Source: CAVQBP01 sp963848195 (GTDB lineage: Bacteria > Bacteroidota > Ignavibacteria > Ignavibacteriales > Ignavibacteriaceae). Taken from it: a stretch of DNA of 64,000 bases. The notes beneath the pieces were generated by a model that searched no databases, was not told where the DNA came from, and saw nothing but the letters and a program-made list of their open reading frames with translations. Location: positions 248,001 to 312,000 of the forward strand of contig CAWKCY010000001.1 of NCBI GenBank assembly GCA_963848195.1, given 5' to 3'. Both the position numbers and the translations under genes were made by a program. How positions within the stretch are numbered: the first letter of the stretch is position 1; the number at the start of each line of letters is the position of its first letter. Positions 1-7,372 of this stretch are shown here, in pieces.

Positions 1-56
1 CCTGTTACCAAAACAGATCCCGGTGTGCAGTTTTATTTTTGCCGCTTAGTCTAGCA
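1..56 (-). mobile_element. Group II intron 3'-end remnant (domain V/VI-like), copy 1
   Basis: Read on the minus strand this segment ends in CACCGGGATCTG followed by GGTAACAGG. The same block recurs near 10390, 11810, 14510 and 19265. The fuller copies have an AGC start, a short A-rich loop, a two-base bulge and a following GGTAACAGGCATTCCTA hairpin, which is the layout of group II intron domains V and VI. Only the 3' end is present and there is no reverse transcriptase. The segment may continue beyond the window edge. The assignment rests on remembered structure, not on a covariance search. Confidence 0.45.
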
Positions 57-97
57 AAGGATTATGCTTCGGCATCAATCCCTTATAACGTTAGGGC
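57..97 (-). repeat. attC left half joined to the intron remnant
   Basis: The minus strand begins CCTAACGTTATAAGGGATT and continues through GATGCCGAAGCATAATCC. This is the same left arm as in the complete element at 18131-18223. The expected right arm (GGGCTGCGGCTTAA type) is missing and is replaced by the domain V/VI-like block at 1-56. It is best read as half of an integron recombination site. Confidence 0.5.
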
Positions 98-100
98 ATT

Positions 101-277
101 TTATTTTTTTATATAGGCATTTAGACCAACTACAACAGGCTTGCCATCGATTATACATTCTGTAACCACGTTTCCATGCATAGTGGCCACTACCAAAGTT
201 TTTCATGACGCACTGGGTGTCGGTTCTTGTAATACAATGCTAATAATAAGTTTCCCATTTTCTATTTTCACTTCCAT
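101..277 (-). pseudogene. 58-codon cassette protein with an in-frame TGA
   Basis: An ATG at 275-277 follows a good ribosome site (CAGGAG, about 7 bases upstream). The frame reads through 58 codons to a TAA at 101-103, interrupted once by TGA at codon 25 (203-205). On either side of the stop the reading is coherent: MEVKIENGKL... before it and KTLVVAT...GKPVVVGLNAYIKK after it. A single-base change from GGA to TGA would restore PTPSASGKTLVVA, which I recall as the conserved core of a family of very small uncharacterised proteins often seen as integron cassettes. Core genes nearby use TGA as a stop, so recoding is unlikely. It is probably a nonsense-mutated small gene. Function unknown. Confidence 0.55.
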
Positions 278-391
278 TTTATTCTCCTGTAATGGTTATA
301 ATCTATAAATTCATGCAAATATCACAGTGAAGATATTTATGCTGCCATCGAATATCAAATATTTTAAAATCATTATAATTTTATAACACTG

Positions 392-473
392 AACGACCCG
401 CAATTAATTTGCAGTTTAATTTTATCTCAAAAATGCTGGGTGCGTAAATGCTGGCGGGTTGGATAACTTTTTA
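392..473 (-). repeat. attC-like site
   Basis: The minus strand opens TCCAACCCGCCAGCATTTACG, passes CCCAGCATTTTTGAGATAAAA and closes CTGCAAATTAATTGCGGGTCGTT. The left and right arms can pair (CCCGC with GCGGG). The internal GCATTTTTGAGAT word is shared with the sites at 1322, 6343, 13594 and 16407. It lies 3' of the gene at 484-1317, as expected for a cassette on the minus strand. Confidence 0.6.
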
Positions 474-483
474 AAGTCTTTTT

Positions 484-1317
484 TTAATTATTTATTAAAT
501 ATTTTTTATAGTAATTAATTAATTCATTTACTCTACTATTTCTTTTAGCTTTAATATATGAAATATCAGAAAATACTTTTTCATTGTTTGATAATATTAC
601 TTTCGCATATTTAGATGAAGATGATATCCCATTTGGTAAAACATATTTACTCAAAAAGTATGAAGAATCGATAGACCCGTACCTGGAGAAAACAACAAAT
701 TTGTAGTTTCAATTTTTCGGTTATCTTCATTATACACAAGAACTATTTTCATCTCGAAAATCAAATCTCGATATTGTAATTGATAAGACAAAGTATCATT
801 CCCTAAAGTAAATGTAAATCTATCAACATTATTCGCATTTACTTCTTGTGAAATACTTTTTTCAAATGTATATGGGTAGCGGTCCAAGTATAATCTGATA
901 TCGTAATTATATGAAACCTTTACAGGCCCTAATGGTTCAGAAAAGGGCTTTAATTGCCATATTTTTTTAACATTAAATATTGCCTTATGTATGAATGCTA
1001 CTTTATTTCCAACATTCCTTATTTTAAAATCCAAAATAGTATTTTTCATTTTTGTGGAATCTAAAAAGCTGATGCTTACTAATTTTAAATTGCTTTTAAT
1101 CTCAAGTGAATCTAATTTATGATTAGTTTCAAGACTATTTTCTGTTGAATCTATTTTACTATTTGTTATAGTCTTATGAAAAGGAGTATTATCGTTAAAA
1201 TTAATTAATATTTAATGAAGCTATAAATGTTATAACAGTAATTAAAGAGGCAATAAATGACCATTTATTTGGGATCGACCACTTTTTTAACTGATTTAAT
1301 GTTGGGAATAATTTCAT
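484..1317 (-). pseudogene. Membrane-anchored cassette protein, frameshifted twice
   Basis: Three consecutive frames give one protein. The N-terminus starts at the ATG 1315-1317 (MKLFPTLNQLKKWSIPNKW, then a hydrophobic segment ASLITVITFIASL). The middle runs from about 1200 to 660 (FNDNTPFHKT... to the conserved-looking RNVGNKVAFI and DIRLYLDRYPYTF). The C-terminus runs to the TAA at 484-486 (SSYFLSKYVLPNGISSSSKY...). Frame changes occur near 1200 and near 680. The predicted product is about 275 residues with one N-terminal membrane anchor and an extracytoplasmic domain. I do not recognise the family. It sits between two attC-like sites as a single cassette. The frameshifts may be real decay or sequence error. 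Confidence 0.6.
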
Positions 1318-1321
1318 AATA

Positions 1322-1433
1322 TTTTAAGGCATAACGACCATACATTTTCTGCAGCCCAGAGCAAGAGAATTAGTTTAATTTTATCTCAAAAATTCTGGTT
1401 GCTGAAATGCGAACGGAGTGGATTGAAGTAAAG
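1322..1433 (-). repeat. attC-like site
   Basis: The minus strand reads from just after the stop at 1434 through CGTTCGCATTTCAGCAACCAG, GAATTTTTGAGATAAAATT and CTGGGCTGCAG, and ends GGTCGTTATGCC. It matches the 392-473 site closely, including the shared internal segment TTTTTGAGATAAAATTAAAC. The right arm is degenerate (GCTGCAGAAAATG in place of GCTGCGGCTTAA). Confidence 0.6.
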
Positions 1434-1991
1434 TTATAATTCTTCTTTTCTCCTTTTCTTAATTTTATTACTCTCTTTTAAACTCATTTCTTCATCAGAA
1501 TAATTAAGCCAAATCATTTTAATACCCTCTTCAAAACCAGTTCCATTTCCAGCATTGCACTGTACCCTACTAAATTTTTGTTTTCCTTTTGACGTATATT
1601 GAATTAACCATTCAGAAACATATTTTTCTTGTTCGATAGGATTACCATATTTATTTGATATATCCTCAACCAGCTTATTGTATACCAGCATGCTTGGTAT
1701 CTTATAACCAACTGAAGCTTCATATAGCTTATTATCTGAAAACTTAAAAGACCAAATTTCTACTTCCAAGTTCACAAACATACCTGCTGTATATTCTAAA
1801 TAATGATAATCTGTTAGTTTCATTTCCCTTGAAAATTTAGCCTTATTTTTCATGAAAGATTTAACTTTATTTAATGAATCACCCCACTTTAAATCCCAGA
1901 AGCCATTTAGCTGAGTTTGTGGAAATATATTTGTATTCAGTAATATGATAACGCCAAGGAGTATTTTAATTATAAATAATTTTTTAGCCAT
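1434..1991 (-). CDS. Secreted protein of unknown function
   Basis: The preferred start is the ATG at 1989-1991 (MAKKLFIIKI...), seven codons inside the longest frame, because it begins a standard signal peptide (hydrophobic LLGVIILLNTNIF then PQTQ). About 185 residues, no further membrane segment. After the signal, FWDLKWGDSLNKVKSFM resembles the WGxSxxxVK motif common in small periplasmic proteins of several unrelated families, so it gives no function. The C-terminus is highly charged (KESNKIKKRRKEEL). The frame is intact, which is unusual in this island. Single gene between two attC-like sites. Confidence 0.7.
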   Translation of the reverse strand: MAKKLFIIKILLGVIILLNTNIFPQTQLNGFWDLKWGDSLNKVKSFMKNKAKFSREMKLTDYHYLEYTAGMFVNLEVEIWSFKFSDNKLYEASVGYKIPSMLVYNKLVEDISNKYGNPIEQEKYVSEWLIQYTSKGKQKFSRVQCNAGNGTGFEEGIKMIWLNYSDEEMSLKESNKIKKRRKEEL

Positions 1992-2051
1992 ATTATTACC
2001 CTTTACTGGCATCGTGATTTGATTCTGTCATATTTTCTCCTTAAAATAATG

Positions 2052-2180
2052 TAATAATTAACCTGCATTTAAGTCCAGAACCATAAATTTATATCTATTA
2101 TTACTACCAAAGATTAAGCAAACTACACTAAAAAATCTCTAAAATGCCGATAATATGAGCGCTGTCGGCTTAGTATGTTT
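2052..2180 (-). repeat. attC-like site
   Basis: Minus strand: TACTAAGCCGACAGCGCTCATA, then CGGCATTTTAGAGATTTTT, AGTTTGCTTAATCTTTGG and GGACTTAAATGCAGGTTA. It shares the CGGCATTTTAGAGATTTTT and GCTTAATCTTTGG words with most other sites. It separates the genes at 1434-1991 and 2190-2711. Confidence 0.6.
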
Positions 2181-2189
2181 TCTTATACT

Positions 2190-2711
2190 CTATATTTCTG
2201 ACAACATTGTATTATCTGAAAAATGCATCATTTCAAGCTCGTACCTTTCAGGTAATTTTATATATTTTGAATAGTATTTTTTCCCTGTGTTGTCTGCAAT
2301 TACAATCCTCATTCTTTCGATATTATCCGGTCTTAACCATTTGAGTGATTCTCTATCAAAATTAAAAACATATTCTTCTGAAATTTTTAGCTCATTTGAA
2401 AAGGTTTTCATGGTTTCATATTGCGTAAACATTTTTGGTTTTAATTTCCGAATCCATACAAATAAAAATCTCCTTTTGATATATTGAATACTATTAATCC
2501 TAATCTTTCTTGTAATATCTTTTGAATTGACAACTCTAATTTTTAACTTTTCAAAATAATAAACACCATGTTCATCAGATTTTTCAATCCTGAAACCAAA
2601 TTTTATATAAAAGCTTCCTGTTATTTTTTTCTTCGCCTCAATAATATTCCAAACCACCGCAATAGTAGCAACAATTGCTGAATAAATTTAGACTATTATA
2701 TTCCATTCCAT
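2190..2711 (-). pseudogene. Membrane-anchored cassette protein with early in-frame stop
   Basis: The frame from GTG at 2655-2657 is open for 155 codons. In the same frame upstream there is ATG at 2709-2711 (MEWNIIV), then TAA, then IYSAIVATIAVVWNIIEAKKK, a hydrophobic segment that looks like the natural N-terminal anchor. The intended protein is therefore about 173 residues with one membrane helix and a soluble domain (GSFYIKFGFRIEKSDEHG..., KWLRPDNIERMRIVIADNTG). Translation could restart at the GTG, but the membrane segment would then be cut. The family is not recognised. Cassette position between two attC-like sites. Confidence 0.55.
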
Positions 2712-2729
2712 ATTATAATTTTACCTTTT

Positions 2730-2875
2730 GAGCGGACCACATTTAAGCCGCAGCCCAAAATAAGAATTTATTTTACTTACTACTGCCAAAGATTAAGCAA
2801 ACCAAATATACAACAAATTTGTTATGCCTCGGCTCGCTTCGGCGTGAATCACTTATAACGTTAGGTAGTTATACA
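2730..2875 (-). repeat. attC-like site, well formed
   Basis: Minus strand: CTACCTAACGTTATAAGTG, then ACGCCGAAGCGAGCCGAGG, a long centre, GCTTAATCTTTGGCAGTAG, and a right arm GGGCTGCGGCTTAAATGTGG. The opening CCTAAC fits the attC R'' core and the GGGCTGCGGCTTAA arm is typical of integron attC sites. The CGAAGCGAGCCGAGG stretch can form a small hairpin. Confidence 0.65.
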
Positions 2876-2931
2876 ATTAATTCCTTTTTATTTAAATAAA
2901 GCAAATCTGAAATTATAAACTTATTTACCTT

Positions 2932-3749
2932 CTAAATTAGGAGTTGGAAATAATTGAAATTGAGTTTGACTTGACAAAAATCAGCATAGAATTCTGGATA
3001 AAATGTTTTATTAGAGAATTTGTATTCTCTGACTCCTTCAAATTCTAAACATGTATCAGCTATTTCTGGACTTAATGCAATATTAAGTACTTCACCATTA
3101 AAATGAACACTTGGATATAAAATACCTCCAAATCCTTTTTTGATTAAATAATTAGAAAAAGTAGCGGAGAGGGTATACTTATATTCATAACCATCGATAA
3201 TTTTTTCTGAAAAATTATTTGAGAAGTAGTTTGCGATTGCAATTGTACTATCCCTCAATTTAGCGGGTTCGATGCTTTTTATAGTATTAAAAAATTTATC
3301 TTTCAAAATTGTTGCAGCTGGGCTTAAATTTGATAGACTTTTATCAGGAAGTACTACAATTAACTCTATTTCTTTTTTTACTCGCCAATATCCAAATGTT
3401 ATTCTACAATGCTTTCCAATAGAAAAATTTGCCTCGACTGCAGCAGCAACTAAAGACCTTGGAATATCTCCTTTTTCGAAAGTGCAAGCGTAAAACATTT
3501 GTTTGTTGGATAAAGCGGCTCTGCTACATTTTTTACATTTCAATTTTGGGGATATGTCAAATCATATTTAGAGCTAAAATGTTCATCTCCCTCATTACAT
3601 CTTGCTCTTATAATAACTGTTCTATAAGACAATGGAACAGTTAAATTATAATATTCACATAATTCGTCAACTATACTTTCCGCTTGCGAATAAGGTTCAT
3701 CAGATAAATTTAGATTATCAAGTTCTTTTAACAATTCTAAAGTGAGCAT
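2932..3749 (-). pseudogene. RES-domain-like protein, disrupted
   Basis: Two adjacent frames form one protein of about 270 residues. The first, from ATG 3749, reads MLTLELLKELDNLNLSDEPY to DLTYPQN and meets a TGA near 3548. The second continues as KKCSRAALSNKQMFYACTFEKG. The pattern of an early R (RARCNEGDEH), tYPqN, R-A-x-L-x-N-x-x-MFYA and then A-x-x-E resembles RES-domain proteins, NAD-degrading or ADP-ribosylating toxins usually paired with an Xre antitoxin. No antitoxin partner is visible. The resemblance is at motif level only. A stop and a frameshift lie at the junction near 3540-3550, so the product is probably inactive. Confidence 0.45.
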
Positions 3750-3754
3750 ATATA

Positions 3755-3985
3755 TAGTTTTTCTATGCTACCTAGGCGTTGCAACAAGCCGCCTGCTGCG
3801 GGTTAAATCTTCGGCCGGCTGCGCAAGCCATTGCTCAAAGCAGACACCTTTCTTTAACTTCTTTCCTTCACAAAATAAAAGCGCGTAAAGGTTCACTCGC
3901 CGCAATTAAAGCTACAGCAAAGAAAAATAGCCGTTATCTTTTACAATGTTATGACCAAATGTATTGATTTTGCTGAAGTAGGTAT
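3755..3985 (-). other. GC-richer spacer, possible divergent attC
   Basis: This stretch has a base composition unlike its neighbours (CAAGCCGCCTGCTGCGGG, CGGCCGGCTGCGCAAGCC). On the minus strand it begins with CATAACATTG after the stop at 3990 and ends CTTGTTGCAACGCCTAGG. It occupies the cassette-junction position and has palindromic pieces, but it shares no clear words with the other attC-like sites. I see no convincing coding frame in it. Confidence 0.3.
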
Positions 3986-3989
3986 AAAA

Positions 3990-5166
3990 TTATTTATATG
4001 GTATTTCTTCAAACCAGTCCCAAGGCAAATGTTTGTCTCCAACTGTATATTTCAATAGCTCTGGAAAGATAATTCCCGTATTTTCCGAATTGCTCATAAC
4101 CAAGACTCCTTTGCCTGATTCAGGGAACAGGATGGAATAGTGATAAAACCCGGTACCACGCCCTTCCTTAAAAAAACCATTGCCATATGGTGTTTCCAGA
4201 TAGCCCCAGCCAAGACCGTAAGCTAGTTTAACATTCTTGTATTCATCATTTTTTGTTTTATCATCCTCAACTACCTGTGATAATAAACGTATTTTAGTCT
4301 GTGGACTAAAAATATCATGATATGAACTTTCGCTAATGATTTCCTTATTCAATACAGCGGTTAAAAATGTAGTATAGTCGGCAAAGGTGGTTTCCAAAGT
4401 GCTGGCAGCCCTGGGTTCATTATCCTTATCTTTACTATAAACACCACCATCTTTTGCATAGCTGATTGCATAATCTTTTTCAAAACGTGGCTTCCATTCG
4501 TACGCGGAGTTTTTCATCCCTAAAGGTTTGAACAACAATTTCCTGAGCAAGTTGTTCGAGCCCTTTACCAGTTATTTTTTCCAGGACAACCTGTAAATAA
4601 ACAAAACCTTCACCACTGTAAGCATATTTTTCACCTGGAATACCATGAACGTGCAATTTATCTTCTTGAGACCTCCAGTTTTGAAACCCGGTAGTATGAT
4701 CTAAACACATTCGGGCGGTGATTTTGTGGTACAGACTGTCTGTTTTTAAGTCGGAATAATTATCATGCCATCGCGTCAAAGGTTTGTATTCATATATTTT
4801 CTTTGGTAGGTACGATTCCAAAGGTGTATCCAAATCGATCACATGATCCTCCACTAACTTCATAACGATTATACTAAAAATAGCTTTACTTGAGCGAAGG
4901 CTCCAGAAATGTTGGTGGAATCGGTCAAGACCTGCTTTTTGAAAAAATCTTTATACCCGACTATATGTTGATATACGGCTCGTTTATTATTGAAAATTGC
5001 AACCGCCAGCCCTTGTAATGTGGGCATCGTTTGCTAATTGGTCTATTTTCTGTGTTATTGAATCCTTAGAAACCGTACTACCGTCTACACGTTTTATTTC
5101 ATTTTGAGTTTTGGTCGCACAATTGGTCAAAACGAACATCGACAAAAGCAAAGCAATAATTTTTAT
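3990..5166 (-). pseudogene. Beta-lactamase-family serine hydrolase, decayed
   Basis: Fragments read in order give a class C beta-lactamase/esterase-type protein. A lipoprotein-like N-terminus (KIIALLLSMFVLTNC) runs to about 5000. Then come AIFNNKRAVYQH and, near 4890, a segment where LEPSL(S)K can be read only if one A is removed, which would be the SxxK nucleophile motif. After that KLVEDHVIDLDTPLESYLP, TARMCLDHTTG, KYAYSGEGFVYLQ (YxG/N motif), LGMKNSAYEW, and the C-terminal GLGWGYLETPYGNGFF and EGRGTGFYHYSIL. Frame changes lie near 5000, 4890 and 4520. The catalytic serine region is broken, so enzyme function is unlikely. It overlaps the DUF4870-like frame at 4987-5604. Confidence 0.7.
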
Positions 5167-5604
5167 AGAGCCTAATCCCTTGAGTTTTAAAAAAGGTATT
5201 GATAACGGATAATAGCATTTTTCTTTTTTAAGTACATAGACAATATTGAAAATCACAATACCTATACAAATAGGCACAGTAGCTATAAATAATATGAACC
5301 CCCATTTCTCGATGGTCAGTAAACTTACAAATGATAAAATGGCAAGCAGTAATGCTGTAATTTGAAAATTTATGACCTTGATACCTTGTTTATCATAAAT
5401 TCGATTATCCTCTCTTTTGTGGATCCAGATAAAAAGAGGGAGTAGCACATTGCAAAAGGGGACAAAAATCCCTAAAAGAGGGGTTGCATGCAACAATAAA
5501 AGCCATTTTTTCTTTATAGTTTCTTCTTTAGGATTGTCCAAAGCTAGTAACTCGTTTACTTCAATGTCCAGTGCTGCTGCCAGCAATTTTATTTTCTTGT
5601 TCAT
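4987..5604 (-). CDS. 5'-truncated HTH-DUF4870-type protein running into the hydrolase
   Basis: The 205-residue frame begins NKKIKLLAAALDIEVNELLAL, which looks like the last helices of an Xre-type HTH domain. DUF4870-like membrane helices follow (TPLLGIFVPFCNVLLPLFIW, KVINFQITALLLAILSF, ILFIATVPICIGIVIFN), then YPLSIPFLK where such proteins normally stop. Here the frame continues without a stop into IKIIALLLSMFVLTNCATK, the lipoprotein signal of the downstream serine hydrolase, whose expected ATG reads ATA. It ends CNFQ after a frame change. So the HTH is lost at the 5' side, directly against an attC-like site, and the 3' side is fused to the next gene. A ribosome site (CAAGGATT) precedes the ATG at 5604. 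Confidence 0.55.
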   Translation of the reverse strand: MNKKIKLLAAALDIEVNELLALDNPKEETIKKKWLLLLHATPLLGIFVPFCNVLLPLFIWIHKREDNRIYDKQGIKVINFQITALLLAILSFVSLLTIEKWGFILFIATVPICIGIVIFNIVYVLKKEKCYYPLSIPFLKLKGLGSIKIIALLLSMFVLTNCATKTQNEIKRVDGSTVSKDSITQKIDQLANDAHITRAGGCNFQ

Positions 5605-5629
5605 AATATTTAATCCTTGTAGATTTGTG

Positions 5630-5700
5630 CCTTAGTCCCTAATAAACGGATTCTGCCTCGGCAGGCTTCGGCATGAAATCCTTATACGTCAGATTTTTTT
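5630..5700 (-). repeat. Short attC-like site
   Basis: Minus strand: CTGACGTATAAGGATTTCAT, then GCCGAAGCCTGCCGAGGCAG, then CCGTTTATTAGGGACTAAGG. It keeps the left arm of the 2730-2875 and 18131-18223 sites but is only about 65 bp long. It abuts the truncated 5' end of the DUF4870-type gene. Confidence 0.5.
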
Positions 5701-5708
5701 TAATTAAG

Positions 5709-6326
5709 TTAATGAGTTTCAAATTTGTTTAAGATTGTGCCAAATTTCATTGCACAATAAATTTCAAACAAATATAGTTCCTCATCATTTTCAATATGTA
5801 TCCAAGCAATTTTCTGTTTTAATAAGAAATTTTTAATAGGTTCAACTTCTTCTTTAAAGTTTAACTTATCTCTGCTGCCTTTATATTTCTCGCTATTCTT
5901 TAATTCGTAATTAATCAAACCAATATTGTAAGCTAGAGTTGAGTTATTATGACTATGTCCCTTTATATGTTGCATTATTCTACTAATAACACCTTTAGAA
6001 ATTCCAACATAGAAGGGAATATTTTTGTTTAAGAATATATACAATCCTTTAAAATCGTATTTTGGTTTACCATCTTTAGTTCGGTATTCACGTAACCATT
6101 CTTCTTTAATCTTCCATATCCTTTAACAATTTTATTCTTGCTAATGCTAAACCGCATCCAGTGTTAAAATATTTTTCTATATCAAAACTTAATTTTAATA
6201 AATCAAGACTTGAAAATTTATTTTCAAATTTGTTAACTATATCTTCAAATGTTTTTTCGAAATTATATTTTTCGAGTAATAATTTTTATAATTTCATTTT
6301 CAAACCCTAAATTCAAAATATTTTCC
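5709..6326 (-). pseudogene. GIY-YIG nuclease-like protein, frameshifted
   Basis: The C-terminal frame contains GLYIFLNKNIPFYVGIS, a GIY-YIG-type core (the motif read here as LYIF...FYVGIS), then HIKGHSHNN and ENDEELYLFEIYCAMKFGT with the later Glu. In-frame coding extends upstream of the 5709-6044 ATG frame to KEEWLREYRTKDGKPKYDFKG near 6110. There the frame changes and continues as KYNFEKTFEDIVNKFENKF...LALARIKLLKD, and it changes again near 6290 (NILNLGFENEIIKII). No clear ATG survives; a TTG near 6326 is possible. GIY-YIG enzymes cut DNA; in a cassette this could be a stand-alone nuclease. Probably inactive because the N-terminal part is out of frame. Confidence 0.6.
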
Positions 6327-6342
6327 CTTCTTTTATTAACAA

Positions 6343-6482
6343 CTACGGCCTTGTGCTTAACTCGCGGCCCATAACAAAGAACTTATTTATATTACTAATG
6401 CGGAAGATTAAGCGGATCAAACTCTGTTTAAAAATCTCTAAAATGCTGAGTGTGGGATTGCTGTTGGCTTTAAAATTTATTG
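6343..6482 (-). repeat. attC-like site
   Basis: Minus strand: CTAACAATAAATTTTAAAGCC, then CAGCATTTTAGAGATTTTT, CGCTTAATCTTCCGCATTAG and GGGCCGCGAGTTAAGCACAAG. It shares the CATTTTAGAGATTTTT and GCTTAATCTT words. The stop codon of the HEPN-like gene (6483-6485) overlaps the opening CTAAC core. Confidence 0.65.
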
Positions 6483-7122
6483 TTAGTTGCCTCTAATTCT
6501 TTTATATCTTGTCTTTATAATTTCAGAAGCAAATTTTATAAAAAATAAATTAAGACTTGATATGGAAATTTTTGCTCTAAATCTGATATCATCATTATTA
6601 TCGGCATTTAAATCTGTAAAAATCAAAGCATTTATTTTACTTTTATTCGGGTCTCTCTCATCAGTCTGATATAAAACTCCTAAACCTTGTTTAATTTCTT
6701 TAGTATATCCATCATAAAATATACTATCATCTTTATTATTTTCTGACTGTTCCCATCTTGAATGCGCCACACTATTTCGTAAGCGATATATAAGGATTTT
6801 AAGTGAGGTAGTTTTAATATCTTGGATCTTGCTATGCTTAAAGTCGCAAATAATTTCAATTTCAAAACCATTTAATCCCCAAGATTCATCAAGCGAATTA
6901 AGATCCTCCGATCACCTTCGAAAAATTTTATTTCAGATAGCTTAGAAACATTTCTTCGTTTATTCTCGAATGGAAATATCAATAGTCCAATTAAACAATT
7001 AAGTAATAATGTAACATCATATTTTTCATATTTAGGTGGAGCGATATAACAATTACTATTATATTGTTTTATTATTTCGATTGTTATTTCAATAAAGTAT
7101 ATTCAACATTTTCGTATTGCAT
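6483..7122 (-). pseudogene. HEPN-family (pEK499_p136-like) protein, frameshifted
   Basis: Start ATG 7120-7122 after CAAGGATT. Pieces in order: MQYENVEY, (shift) FIEITIEIIKQYNSNCYIAP, KYEKYDVTLLLNCLIGLLIFP, NVSKLSEIKFFEGD, (shift) LDESWGLNGFEIEIICDF, LKILIYRLRNSVAHSRWE, and a C-terminus INALIFTDLNADNND...YKRIRGN. The TLLLNCLIGLLIFP helix plus RNSVAH (an RNxxxH HEPN catalytic motif) fit the pEK499_p136 HEPN family, putative RNases often found in toxin or defence modules. Frame changes near 7090 and 6920 break the N-terminal half, while the catalytic helix remains in a readable frame. Identification is from motifs I recall and has not been searched. Confidence 0.6.
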
Positions 7123-7144
7123 TTTATTAAATCCTTGATAATTA

Positions 7145-7372
7145 TTGCTTAGCGAGTAGCCCGCATTTAAGCCGCAGCGCACAACTAGACAGCCACTTTA
7201 TTACTATTGCCGAAGATTAAGCAAAAATGTTTAATTTTCCTTGTAAGCACGGTTTGCAACCAAATAATAGAGCACTTACCTGGAATAAGTTATTTAACCG
7301 GAGTATAACCATTAAATTTGCAAAAAAAACCGAGTGTGTGCAATGCTTTCTAAATGCCTTGTTATGTTTCGT
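7145..7372 (-). repeat. Long attC-like site
   Basis: Minus strand: ACATAACAAGGCATTTAG, CACACTCGGTTTTTTTTGC, a centre with GGTTGCAAACCGTGCTTACAA, GCTTAATCTTCGGCAATAG, and a right arm GCGCTGCGGCTTAAATGCGGG. The centre CAAACCGTGCTTACAAGG also appears as inverted blocks in the 12645, 13594 and 16407 sites (GAGCACAGTTTTC-type), so this is the long version of the element (about 230 bp). Confidence 0.65.

Noticed and set aside
3779..3967. Plus-strand ORF of 62 codons in the GC-rich spacer
   Set aside because: Covers the possible divergent attC, biased composition, no ribosome site.
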